Origin: Flavipsychrobacter stenotrophus
GTDB taxonomy: Bacteria > Bacteroidota > Bacteroidia > Chitinophagales > Chitinophagaceae
Assembly (NCBI GenBank): GCA_947371715.1
Contig: CANBQQ010000238.1
Location: 1 to 5,631, forward strand
Length of the DNA: 5,631 nt
Direction of reading: 5' to 3'
The translations under genes and the position numbers were made by a program. Shown in pieces: positions 1 through 5,631 of the stretch (position 1 is its first letter; each line of letters opens with the position of its first letter). Below the pieces are notes generated by a model that saw only the letters and a program-made list of their open reading frames with translations, had not been told where the DNA came from and searched no databases.

Positions 1-3000
1 GGTACAAGTACCTGGAGTTTTACTATTACAGCTGCTACTATGGGTCTTGTCGGTAACGAAACTATCTACTATTATGTTGTTGCGCAAGATCAGTCATCAC
101 CCGCAGGTGTAGGCTCTTTGCCTACAGGGGTTGTGGCGCCAAATGTCAGCGCGATCACTGCTGCACCTACGCCTAATACTTATGCAACTACAGTATCTTC
201 AGGTACTTACTATGTAGGTACAGGCCAGGATTTCAGCACATTGCCTCTTGCAGTTGCAGCATATAATGGCAGCGCGTGTATTAGCGGGCCTATTACATAT
301 AAGCTTACCGATGCGTTGTATAACCTTTCATCAACTCCTGTAACTATCAACCTCAATGCACTCGCAAGTGCTACTAACACATTGACCATTATGCCAAGTG
401 CAGGTGTTACTACTACCATTACCGCTTCAAGTACTACTGGCGTTGTAATGCTGGGAGCAGGTGCTAAATACATAATTATAGATGGATCTAACAGTCCTGT
501 CACCAATTCAATATGTCCTCTAACTGCGTCTTCGCGCAACCTTACAATCGCGAATACGAATACAGGTACATCAAGTGCAGTGGTATGGATGGGGTTAGGT
601 GCCAATAATAACACCGTGAAAAATTGTACGATCAAGGGCAATGCAGCCACTACTACTTTGATAGGGATAGGCTCAGGCAGTGGAACTATTGGAATTGCCA
701 GTTTGGGTAGTAGTAACAACAATAACAGGATTGAGAATAACAGTATTTCGTTAGTTCAGCACGGCATCTACTCAATGGGGGCCAGCACTGCGACCAGGAA
801 TACCGGAACTGTCATAAATCAAAATGTAATGACAGTTTCTTCCGGAATCGGTAAAAATGGCATCCTGGTCGGATATGACAACGGCGTAACCGTTTCCGGG
901 AATACCGTTTATAACATGGTAAGTACCGCCAGTGTTGACATTGTTGGCATTAATCTGGGAATGGGTGATAATGGGATCACTAACACAGCCACAGTAGGAA
1001 GTGAGGTGATCAATGCATCAGTTACAAACAATAAGGTGGATAACATTTCTACCACTGCCGGCTGGAGTGCTGTGGGTATTGCTGTCTGTGGTGCTTCAAC
1101 AGGTACTACTACAATAGCCAACAATATGGTCAGCGGTGTTTGGAGCAAGGCTACTCCGTCGGATCTTTGGGCTGGTATCTTTATAGGTGGTGTTGCCGGG
1201 TCAACTACCAACGTGTATTATAACGCAATATATCTCGCCAATGCTACAACAGGTGGCTCCGTGCCTGGCTATGGATTGGCAGTAACAGGCTCAAACCCTA
1301 CGCTGAATATTAAAAACAACATCATTGTTAATAACAACGCATCGGGTTCTGCAAGAAGCGCAATGGGTTTTGCTTACGCCACTTATACAAATCTTACATC
1401 TTCCAGCAATGACCTATATACAACTAGTGGTAATCTTGTTGGGTATGGAAGTTTGCAAACGCCAACTGGCTATTACACCTCTATTTCCGCCTGGAATACA
1501 GCGTCGGGTAAAGATGCACCATTAGGATATCCGGCAGTAACATTGCCAATAACTACACCTAGAGGTTCTGTAAACGTACTGCCTGCATTTACTTCAACTT
1601 CTGCACCGGTTGATCTTACCTTAAGTGCAAGTACAGCAAATTATCTATTAAATAACACCGGTGTTTCAGTTTCGCCTACCATAGCAACTGACTTTGATTG
1701 TAATACACGTGATGCAAGTTTTCCTGATATGGGAGTAAGTGAGTTTACACCTCCCGGCTGCACAACGGCTGATAGCGGTTCAGTGGCGGTATCTGTGCCT
1801 GGCTATTGTGTAAGCGGCTCACCAACACTTACCTTGTCATCTGGTACTACCGGTGGCGGTGCCTACTATCAGTGGCAGTCTTCTGCTACAGGAGTAGGTG
1901 GTTGGTCGTCAATAAATGGCGCTACTAATACCACATATAGTCCATTTGTAACAACAACTACTTATTACAGGGCGTTGGTTGCTTGCCTTAATACTTCGGC
2001 TACTGAGCAAACACAGGCATTAACAGCTTCTGTGACTATTGCGGCACAGCCAACAATATCCAGCTTAACTGTTGCACCATCAACTACTAGCATTTGCTCA
2101 GGTGCCAATATCACACTTACCGGAGCAACATCCGGTGGTTTTGGTACGTCTACGTACACTTGGTCAGGTCCGGGCATTGCTACAACAACCGGCAGCGCAT
2201 CTACTTCACCAGTGCTAACACCAACCGCAGTTGCAAATGTGTCCGGCACATACAGTGTTATTGTGAACTATAGCGGTGCAAACTGTATAACCAGTCCGGT
2301 AAGAGTTACAGCATCTAGTTACACCGTTGCGCCTCAACCTGATGTTACAGCCCTGTCTGTTGCGCCTTCATCAACAATAATATGTTCAGGAGGTGCCATT
2401 ACGCTAACTGCAACATCTACAGGCGGTGCGGGTACACCTACTTACACCTGGTCCGGACCTGGTCTGGCTGGTACCACGGGTTCAACAGCCACATCGTCTG
2501 TCCTAAATCCTACGGTTGCATCTACCGCCAGTGGCGAGTACAGTGTAACATTAGCTTATTCCGGAACTGGCTGCAATACAACTGCACCTTTCCTTACTTC
2601 TTCGGTTTATACTGTTGCTCCGCAGCCTTCTATCACAAGTATCACACCATCTGCGGTGAGTACCTGCGCTGGTGAGAGCATCACCATCACCACTACGTCA
2701 ACAGGGGGTATTGGTATCGGCACCTACACATGGAGTGGTGCGGCCATAGCTACCACTACAGGCACCTCTGCTACTTCGCCTGTGTTTTCGCCTACGCTCG
2801 CAGCTGCCAATGTATATAGTGTATCTGTTGGTTATGCCGGTACAGGTTGTGTAGCCGCTGCCGCTACTACTACTGTAACAACCCATGCCATTCCTGCAGC
2901 TTCAGTGAGTGCAGCTATGCCTAATATCTGTCAGCCTACAGCTTCAGCATCTATTGGGTTAAGTAGTATTGTTGGTTCACCAAATACTTACAGTGTTGCG

Positions 3001-5379
3001 TGGGATGCGGTCGCTCTAAGTGATGGTGGTTTCAGCAATATTTCGGCGGCTACTTTATCAGGCTCTTCGGTCACTTTGATCTATAACCCGGCTGGCGGTG
3101 CCGGTTCTTTCGATGGCACATTGACACTGTCTAACGGATTCTGTACCAGCCCTTCTTATCCTGTTCATACAATTGTTCATGCCGAACCACATGTTGCTGT
3201 TTCGGCGGTCAATGTACCATGTGTAGGCTATGCAGGTAGTATCGATTTTACGGGTACAGATAGTGCTACAGTGGCCTATAGCCTTGATGGCGGTGCTGCA
3301 ACAGGTTTCACATTTAGCGGCACTTCGCACAACCTTTCTACCGGTGTGATCACATCAGCTCACAATTACCTCATAATAGATGTACATAACGCTGTTTGTA
3401 CGACCTCAACAGATCCTGTTATAGGCACTACCATCACTATTACCCCTACGCCAATGGCATGGGTCGGGGGGGCCGGTGGTTCAGGTCACGAATCTGAGTG
3501 GGATCGAATAACTAACTGGAGTTGTGGTTTTGTGCCAACTGTTGCTGATGACGTACAGATATCAGCAGCGGCCTTCAATCCAGTGGTGCCGAGTTCATTC
3601 ACAGCAACTACAAGAAACCTGACTATCAGCAGTGGAGGTATATTGGTAATAGACGGATCAGCAGAAGTAGACGTGAAAGGCGCTTACAATAACAGTGCGC
3701 AGGTAACGGGAGCAGGTAAGATCGTCCTGAACGGTAGTTCATCCCAGACAATTACCGGTATCGGCACTACTACCAATCTTGAGTTGGATAACAGCGCAGG
3801 TGCCACTATTAACACAGGTTCACGTCTTGTCATCGGCAGTACAATTACCATAACATCAGGCACATTGACAACCAATGACAGTTTGGAGCTTGCTTCAACT
3901 GATACGAACGCTACTGCACGTATTGCGGAGATACCGTCATCGGGTGCTGCAATATCGGGTAAGGTTAAAGTTGATCAATATGTAATGGGTGGTTATCGTA
4001 GATTCCGTTTCTTCGCGCATCCGTTCTGCGATACGATGTCTCTGAGTCAGTTGCAACCTTATGTAGATATTACCGGTCCGGGTGGTTCTGCCAATGGTTT
4101 CCAATATACAGCATCTAATGCGCCGTCAGCATTCAGATTAGATCCTTATACAGAGAATTCAAGTATGGGATATGACCCGGGGTGGAAGCCATTTACAAAG
4201 ATCAATTCCGGTGCTGCTGATTCAAACAAGGTGCATCCGGGTCAAGGTATCAGATTCCTTATCAGAGGTGCAAAGGGCGAGGGGTTAGGATATCTTGGTT
4301 ACCTGGGAGGATATACTGTATCGCCAACTACTTTCAAGATGATGGGCAATGTAAATCAGGGTAATGTATCAATTCCGCTCGCACAGGGTACATCAGCAAC
4401 GCTGCAGAGTTATAATATGGTCGGTAATCCATATCCATCGTCTGTAGACATGGGTACAGTTATCTGGAATGCGAGAGCTGCGGGCCAGGTTATGGGTGGT
4501 GCATTCTTTGTGTTCGATCCTTCTTTAGGTGCCGGTGGCCAGTTTCAGTCAGTTGGATTGGGTGGTTCTGCTGTTCCATATTACGTACAGGCAAACACTT
4601 GTATCCAGGTACAAGCTGACCATGATGGTGCTCATATCGACTTCACAGAATCGGATAAATCAGCAAACACTTCAAACTATCTCTTTAAAGCCCCCGTTTC
4701 CTATACACATATCAATGTTTACGATGAAAAGTATCACATGTGGGATATGCTGAAGTTTGATTTCAACGCCAATGCTACTGATGGGAATGACAGACTGCTC
4801 GATGCGGTTAAACCAATGGGAATTGCAGATTTCAATTTCTACAGTCAGTCTGCCGACAACCAAAAACTTGCTATAGATAGTCGTCCGTTTGCAGCTGAGA
4901 AGACCATACCGCTGGGTATAATCAGCGGTTACCAGCAGAAGTTTATTATTCGTGCGGACAATATAATTGTACCTACAGGTGGTAAGTTGGTCCTTCATGA
5001 CAAATTGCTTGAAAAGTATGTTGATCTGAATGCAGGTACAGAATATCCATTCACTATCGGTAAGGACCAAGCCACACAAGGCGACCGTTTCGAACTGGCA
5101 CTGAAGTCAATTGCTCCTGTTCCTGTAAAACCACTTGCAGTAAGCATGACGCCAAATCCAACTACTGATGATGTGAAGATCAGCTTCACATCAGGTAAAA
5201 AAGACAAGGTAACAGTTCGTGTTATGGACATCAGCGGTGTAAGTATTTACAGTAAAGACCTTGACGAACAGCAGAATGGCACGATAAGTGTTCCGTTGAA
5301 CTCGTTCGCGGCCGGTATTTACATGGTAGAACTTACACAAGGCGAACAAAAAGTAATACAGAGATTGGTTAAGGAATAA
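1..5379 (+). CDS. Giant T9SS-secreted modular surface protein (beta-helix plus Ig-like array), 5' partial
   Basis: The frame is open from base 1 to a TAA stop at 5377-5379, giving 1792 visible residues; the ATG at 40 is an internal Met because codons 1-13 are open and encode plausible protein. No signal peptide is visible since the N terminus lies outside. Module order: end of a beta-sandwich domain with 'YYYVVAQD' (residues 23-30); cap with 'YYVGTGQDFSTL' (70-81); beta-helix (about 157-480); 'D-F-D...R...PDMG..EF' closure (564-582); six Ig-like modules (587-1151); second beta-rich region (about 1152-1328); uncharacterised pre-sorting domain (about 1329-1705); type A sorting domain (1711-1792). 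Known of the family: such proteins cross the outer membrane through the T9SS and are anchored or released after CTD cleavage. Inferred: extracellular adhesin or structural protein; a carbohydrate-binding role for the beta-helix is possible. No catalytic motif was recognised. It appears to be the last gene of its transcript, followed by a hairpin. Confidence is high for a T9SS surface protein and low for any specific function. Confidence 0.95.
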   Translation, partial: GTSTWSFTITAATMGLVGNETIYYYVVAQDQSSPAGVGSLPTGVVAPNVSAITAAPTPNTYATTVSSGTYYVGTGQDFSTLPLAVAAYNGSACISGPITYKLTDALYNLSSTPVTINLNALASATNTLTIMPSAGVTTTITASSTTGVVMLGAGAKYIIIDGSNSPVTNSICPLTASSRNLTIANTNTGTSSAVVWMGLGANNNTVKNCTIKGNAATTTLIGIGSGSGTIGIASLGSSNNNNRIENNSISLVQHGIYSMGASTATRNTGTVINQNVMTVSSGIGKNGILVGYDNGVTVSGNTVYNMVSTASVDIVGINLGMGDNGITNTATVGSEVINASVTNNKVDNISTTAGWSAVGIAVCGASTGTTTIANNMVSGVWSKATPSDLWAGIFIGGVAGSTTNVYYNAIYLANATTGGSVPGYGLAVTGSNPTLNIKNNIIVNNNASGSARSAMGFAYATYTNLTSSSNDLYTTSGNLVGYGSLQTPTGYYTSISAWNTASGKDAPLGYPAVTLPITTPRGSVNVLPAFTSTSAPVDLTLSASTANYLLNNTGVSVSPTIATDFDCNTRDASFPDMGVSEFTPPGCTTADSGSVAVSVPGYCVSGSPTLTLSSGTTGGGAYYQWQSSATGVGGWSSINGATNTTYSPFVTTTTYYRALVACLNTSATEQTQALTASVTIAAQPTISSLTVAPSTTSICSGANITLTGATSGGFGTSTYTWSGPGIATTTGSASTSPVLTPTAVANVSGTYSVIVNYSGANCITSPVRVTASSYTVAPQPDVTALSVAPSSTIICSGGAITLTATSTGGAGTPTYTWSGPGLAGTTGSTATSSVLNPTVASTASGEYSVTLAYSGTGCNTTAPFLTSSVYTVAPQPSITSITPSAVSTCAGESITITTTSTGGIGIGTYTWSGAAIATTTGTSATSPVFSPTLAAANVYSVSVGYAGTGCVAAAATTTVTTHAIPAASVSAAMPNICQPTASASIGLSSIVGSPNTYSVAWDAVALSDGGFSNISAATLSGSSVTLIYNPAGGAGSFDGTLTLSNGFCTSPSYPVHTIVHAEPHVAVSAVNVPCVGYAGSIDFTGTDSATVAYSLDGGAATGFTFSGTSHNLSTGVITSAHNYLIIDVHNAVCTTSTDPVIGTTITITPTPMAWVGGAGGSGHESEWDRITNWSCGFVPTVADDVQISAAAFNPVVPSSFTATTRNLTISSGGILVIDGSAEVDVKGAYNNSAQVTGAGKIVLNGSSSQTITGIGTTTNLELDNSAGATINTGSRLVIGSTITITSGTLTTNDSLELASTDTNATARIAEIPSSGAAISGKVKVDQYVMGGYRRFRFFAHPFCDTMSLSQLQPYVDITGPGGSANGFQYTASNAPSAFRLDPYTENSSMGYDPGWKPFTKINSGAADSNKVHPGQGIRFLIRGAKGEGLGYLGYLGGYTVSPTTFKMMGNVNQGNVSIPLAQGTSATLQSYNMVGNPYPSSVDMGTVIWNARAAGQVMGGAFFVFDPSLGAGGQFQSVGLGGSAVPYYVQANTCIQVQADHDGAHIDFTESDKSANTSNYLFKAPVSYTHINVYDEKYHMWDMLKFDFNANATDGNDRLLDAVKPMGIADFNFYSQSADNQKLAIDSRPFAAEKTIPLGIISGYQQKFIIRADNIIVPTGGKLVLHDKLLEKYVDLNAGTEYPFTIGKDQATQGDRFELALKSIAPVPVKPLAVSMTPNPTTDDVKISFTSGKKDKVTVRVMDISGVSIYSKDLDEQQNGTISVPLNSFAAGIYMVELTQGEQKVIQRLVKE
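469..1746 (+). other. Right-handed parallel beta-helix domain with C-terminal closure motif
   Basis: After 'YIIIDGS' (residues 157-163) the protein shows successive coils with an Asn-rich turn next to a hydrophobic strand. They lie at about residues 202-215, 241-251, 295-307, 341-350, 369-380, 403-414 and 435-446, for example 'NNTVKNCTIKGN', 'RIENNSIS' and 'LNIKNNIIVNNN'. This is the PbH1-type pattern of right-handed beta-helices, where stacked Asn residues form a ladder. The segment ends with 'DFDCNTRDASFPDMGVSEF' (564-582), a variant of the 'D.DG..R....DIGA.E' signature that commonly closes such domains in bacterial surface proteins; here Cys replaces the usual Gly, and the final Gly-Ala is Gly-Val. 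Beta-helices of this type bind or cleave polysaccharides or serve as passive stalks; no catalytic residues can be assigned from sequence alone. Confidence 0.8.
1759..2046 (+). other. Ig-like module A (first of six)
   Basis: Residues 587-682. The pattern is a first Cys at 603 ('PGYC'), a 'YYQWQSS' strand, 'W.SINGATN.TYS', then 'TTYYRALVAC' with the second Cys at 662. The Y.W core strand followed by 'YYR....C' is the usual signature of Ig-like domains in large Bacteroidota surface proteins. It is 96 residues long, the same as the next two modules, but its sequence clearly differs from them, so it is a related fold rather than a recent copy. The two cysteines could form the core disulphide of the fold (inference). 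Confidence 0.7.
2047..2889 (+). repeat. Three tandem Ig-like/PKD-like protein repeats (96, 96 and 89 residues)
   Basis: Copies occupy 2047-2334, 2335-2622 and 2623-2889 (residues 683-778, 779-874, 875-963). Each starts with Gln-Pro, has a Cys in a 'C.G' context near position 15-17, then a 'TYTWSG' core strand. A Thr/Ser-rich 'ATTTG'-like loop follows, then a 'YSV' strand and a second Cys near position 76-80. Copies 1 and 2 are exactly equal in length; copy 3 is seven residues shorter. At the DNA level the copies have diverged, including at synonymous positions in the shared 'TYTWSG' segment, so this is an old duplication rather than a fresh slippage array. The modules probably act as a spacer or stalk between the beta-helix and the C-terminal half (inference). 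Confidence 0.88.
2890..3453 (+). other. Two further Ig-like modules (fifth and sixth) before the second beta-rich region
   Basis: The fifth module is residues 964-1063, with 'TYSVAWD' and 'G.L.LSNGFC' segments and cysteines at 977 and 1048. The sixth is about residues 1064-1151, with 'VAYSLDGG' and 'NYLIIDVHNAVC' segments and cysteines at 1074 and 1133. Both follow the same plan as the upstream modules: one Cys near the start and one near the last strand. They differ from the tandem copies and from each other. The alternation of Thr/Ser/Val-rich strands with Gly/Asn turns supports an extracellular beta-sandwich. The exact boundaries are approximate. Confidence 0.65.
3454..5115 (+). other. C-terminal beta-rich region and Bacteroidota pre-sorting domain of unknown function
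   Basis: This covers residues 1152-1705. It opens with 'W.G' and 'TNWSCGFVP' (1171-1179), a frequent start of beta-helical or passenger-like segments in Bacteroidota surface proteins, followed by Gly/Thr-rich strands to about 1320. The character then changes: charged residues return and conserved blocks appear. These are 'YRRFRFFAHPF' (1332-1342), 'YNMVGNPYPSS' (1471-1481), 'DGNDRLLDA' (1594-1602) and 'QKLAIDSRPF' (1621-1630), followed by an 'IPLGI' segment. From general knowledge of the phylum, these blocks recur immediately upstream of type A sorting domains in many large secreted proteins; no biochemical function is known to me. The 'VGNPYPS' motif is the most diagnostic one. Confidence 0.7.
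5131..5376 (+). other. Type A C-terminal sorting domain (T9SS CTD)
   Basis: The last 82 residues (1711-1792) match the type A T9SS sorting domain: 'TPNPTTDDVKISF' at the start, 'VMDISGVSIYSKD' in the middle, 'LNSFAAGIYMVEL' near the end, and a basic, hydrophobic tail 'QKVIQRLVKE'. In this family the domain folds as a small beta-sandwich, directs the exported protein through the T9SS outer-membrane translocon, and is removed by the sortase-like peptidase PorU. Substrates are then either attached to an outer-membrane glycolipid or released. This is the strongest evidence both for the phylum and for the surface location of the whole protein. Confidence 0.93.
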
Positions 5380-5396
5380 TCGATTTGTGTTTATAT

Positions 5397-5435
5397 AATA
5401 TAGGGCAGGGTACTCAGAGTATCCTGCCCTATATT
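5397..5435. terminator. Long inverted repeat just after the giant gene, probable terminator
   Basis: The arms 5397-5415 and 5417-5435 are 19 nt each and complementary at all positions except one G-T (base 5410 against 5422), which is a G-U wobble in + strand RNA and an A-C mismatch in - strand RNA. The central 'tcaga' probably forms the loop, since a one-base loop cannot close. It starts 17 nt after the stop codon, the expected place for a transcript end. The trailing sequence 'tttatta' is only a weak U tract, so it may work mainly as a 3' mRNA-stabilising hairpin or a less efficient terminator. Confidence 0.7.
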
Positions 5436-5501
5436 TATTAGGTGCGATCTTAAAATTGGTTATCTCATTCTTCCTTTTTATTAACCCCAGTACACAAAAG
5501 C
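5436..5501. other. Intergenic spacer between the two hairpins, nothing recognised
   Basis: This is 66 nt of AT-rich sequence between two convergent transcript ends. I see no reading frame with a plausible start, no tRNA-like structure and no Bacteroidota promoter pair (TTTG and TA..TTTG spacing). Its arrangement is what is expected of a plain convergent junction. Confidence 0.5.
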
Positions 5502-5527
5502 AAAAGCCGCCCACATGGGCGGCTTTT
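5502..5527. terminator. Bidirectional rho-independent terminator between convergent genes
   Basis: A perfect 12-bp inverted repeat has arms 5502-5513 and 5516-5527 around a GC-rich core 'gccgccca', with AAAA on the left and TTTT on the right. Read on the minus strand, the stem is followed by a longer T-rich run ('ttttgcttttg'). That is the better match to a classical terminator and places it 20 nt beyond the stop of the minus-strand gene that ends at 5548. On the plus strand the TTTT would also stop read-through from the giant gene. Confidence 0.85.
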
Positions 5528-5547
5528 CGTAGATGTATTGGAGAAAA

Positions 5548-5631
5548 TTAATTAGCCATATTCAAATTCACCCTGTCGGCCAGCCAGCTATTAGCAACCG
5601 GTATCAGCCATTTGTCAAGAAGTTCCTTTTT
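5548..5631 (-). CDS. C-terminal end of an unidentified protein (partial, enters from beyond the window)
   Basis: On the minus strand the frame is open from base 5631 to a TAA at 5550-5548, giving 27 residues that end in 'RVNLNMAN'. The other two minus frames are closed by stops within this stretch. The segment begins with 'KKELLDKW' and contains two Trp residues and a mixed helical pattern, unlike random antisense translation. The strongest support is position: the stop is followed 20 nt later by a GC-rich hairpin with a T-rich tail in the right orientation. I do not recognise the family; 27 residues are too few to name it. The plus strand also has an open frame here (ATG at 5533), but that ATG sits directly behind the terminator and lacks a ribosome binding site. 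Confidence 0.6.
   Translation of the reverse strand, partial: KKELLDKWLIPVANSWLADRVNLNMAN

Noticed and set aside
40..42. ATG as the start codon of the giant gene
   Set aside because: The frame is open through codons 1-13 with sequence that fits the same beta-sandwich module, and no ribosome binding site or signal peptide follows. The true start lies upstream of the window.
210..722. Minus-strand open frame of 170 codons
   Set aside because: It lies antisense to the beta-helix coding region. Its Val/Leu/Pro-rich translation is the expected mirror of Thr/Asn/Gly codons on the plus strand, and it has no recognisable domain.
2382..2675. Plus-strand out-of-frame reading frame of 97 codons within the tandem repeats
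   Set aside because: It overlaps the main frame fully, and its Cys/Tyr/Arg-rich translation is an artefact of frame shift over Thr/Ser codons.
2047..2889. Tandem repeats as a recent DNA duplication or phase-variable array
   Set aside because: The DNA copies differ at many positions, including synonymous ones, and the third copy has a different length, so recombination between them is unlikely to be frequent.
4672..5079. Minus-strand open frame of 135 codons
   Set aside because: It is antisense to the conserved pre-sorting domain, whose motifs are clearly encoded on the plus strand; no independent support exists.
5191..5514. Minus-strand open frame of 107 codons starting inside the second hairpin
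   Set aside because: Its start codon sits in the terminator stem and it runs through the other hairpin and antisense to the sorting domain. It is a shadow frame.
5533..5631. Plus-strand open frame starting at ATG 5533
   Set aside because: The ATG is six bases past a terminator hairpin with no purine-rich site before it. The minus-strand reading of the same stretch is better supported by its terminator.
1..5631. CRISPR array, tRNA, rRNA, insertion sequence or phage genes
   Set aside because: No regularly spaced identical repeats, cloverleaf sequences, transposase motifs or terminal inverted repeats flanking a gene were seen on either strand.

Overview
The window looks like chromosomal DNA of a member of the Bacteroidota, most likely from the Chitinophagaceae or a related family. 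This rests on protein architecture rather than a marker gene. The single large reading frame ends in a recognisable type A C-terminal sorting domain of the type IX secretion system (T9SS), which is confined to this phylum. It also carries several motifs typical of giant cell-surface proteins from gliding and biopolymer-degrading Bacteroidota. Base composition is moderate, with no sign of a plasmid, phage or insertion sequence.

Bases 1-5379 (+) are the 3' part of one giant gene: 1792 codons are visible, and the true start lies upstream of the window. From N to C terminus the protein shows: the tail of a preceding beta-sandwich module (residues 1-45); a cap region (about 69-156); a right-handed parallel beta-helix with an Asn-rich coil ladder (about 157-480), closed by a 'D-F-D...R...PDMG..EF' signature (564-582); six consecutive Ig-like modules, each with one cysteine pair (587-1151), three of them clear tandem copies (683-963); a second beta-rich region opening with an 'NW..G.VP' motif (about 1152-1328); an uncharacterised domain common just upstream of T9SS signals in this phylum (about 1329-1705); and the sorting domain (1711-1792). 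No catalytic domain can be identified, so a surface adhesin or structural role is the best inference.

Bases 5380-5547 are a short convergent intergenic region with two inverted repeats. One lies 17 nt after the giant gene's stop. The other is a GC-rich hairpin flanked by A and T tracts, lying 20 nt after the stop of an opposing gene. Bases 5548-5631 (-) hold the last 27 codons of that opposing gene, whose product I cannot identify.

I see no evidence of an undescribed multi-gene system here. The most unusual property is compositional: 721 consecutive residues (505-1225) of the giant protein contain no lysine, and the three tandem modules have only four charged (K/R/D/E) residues in 281.
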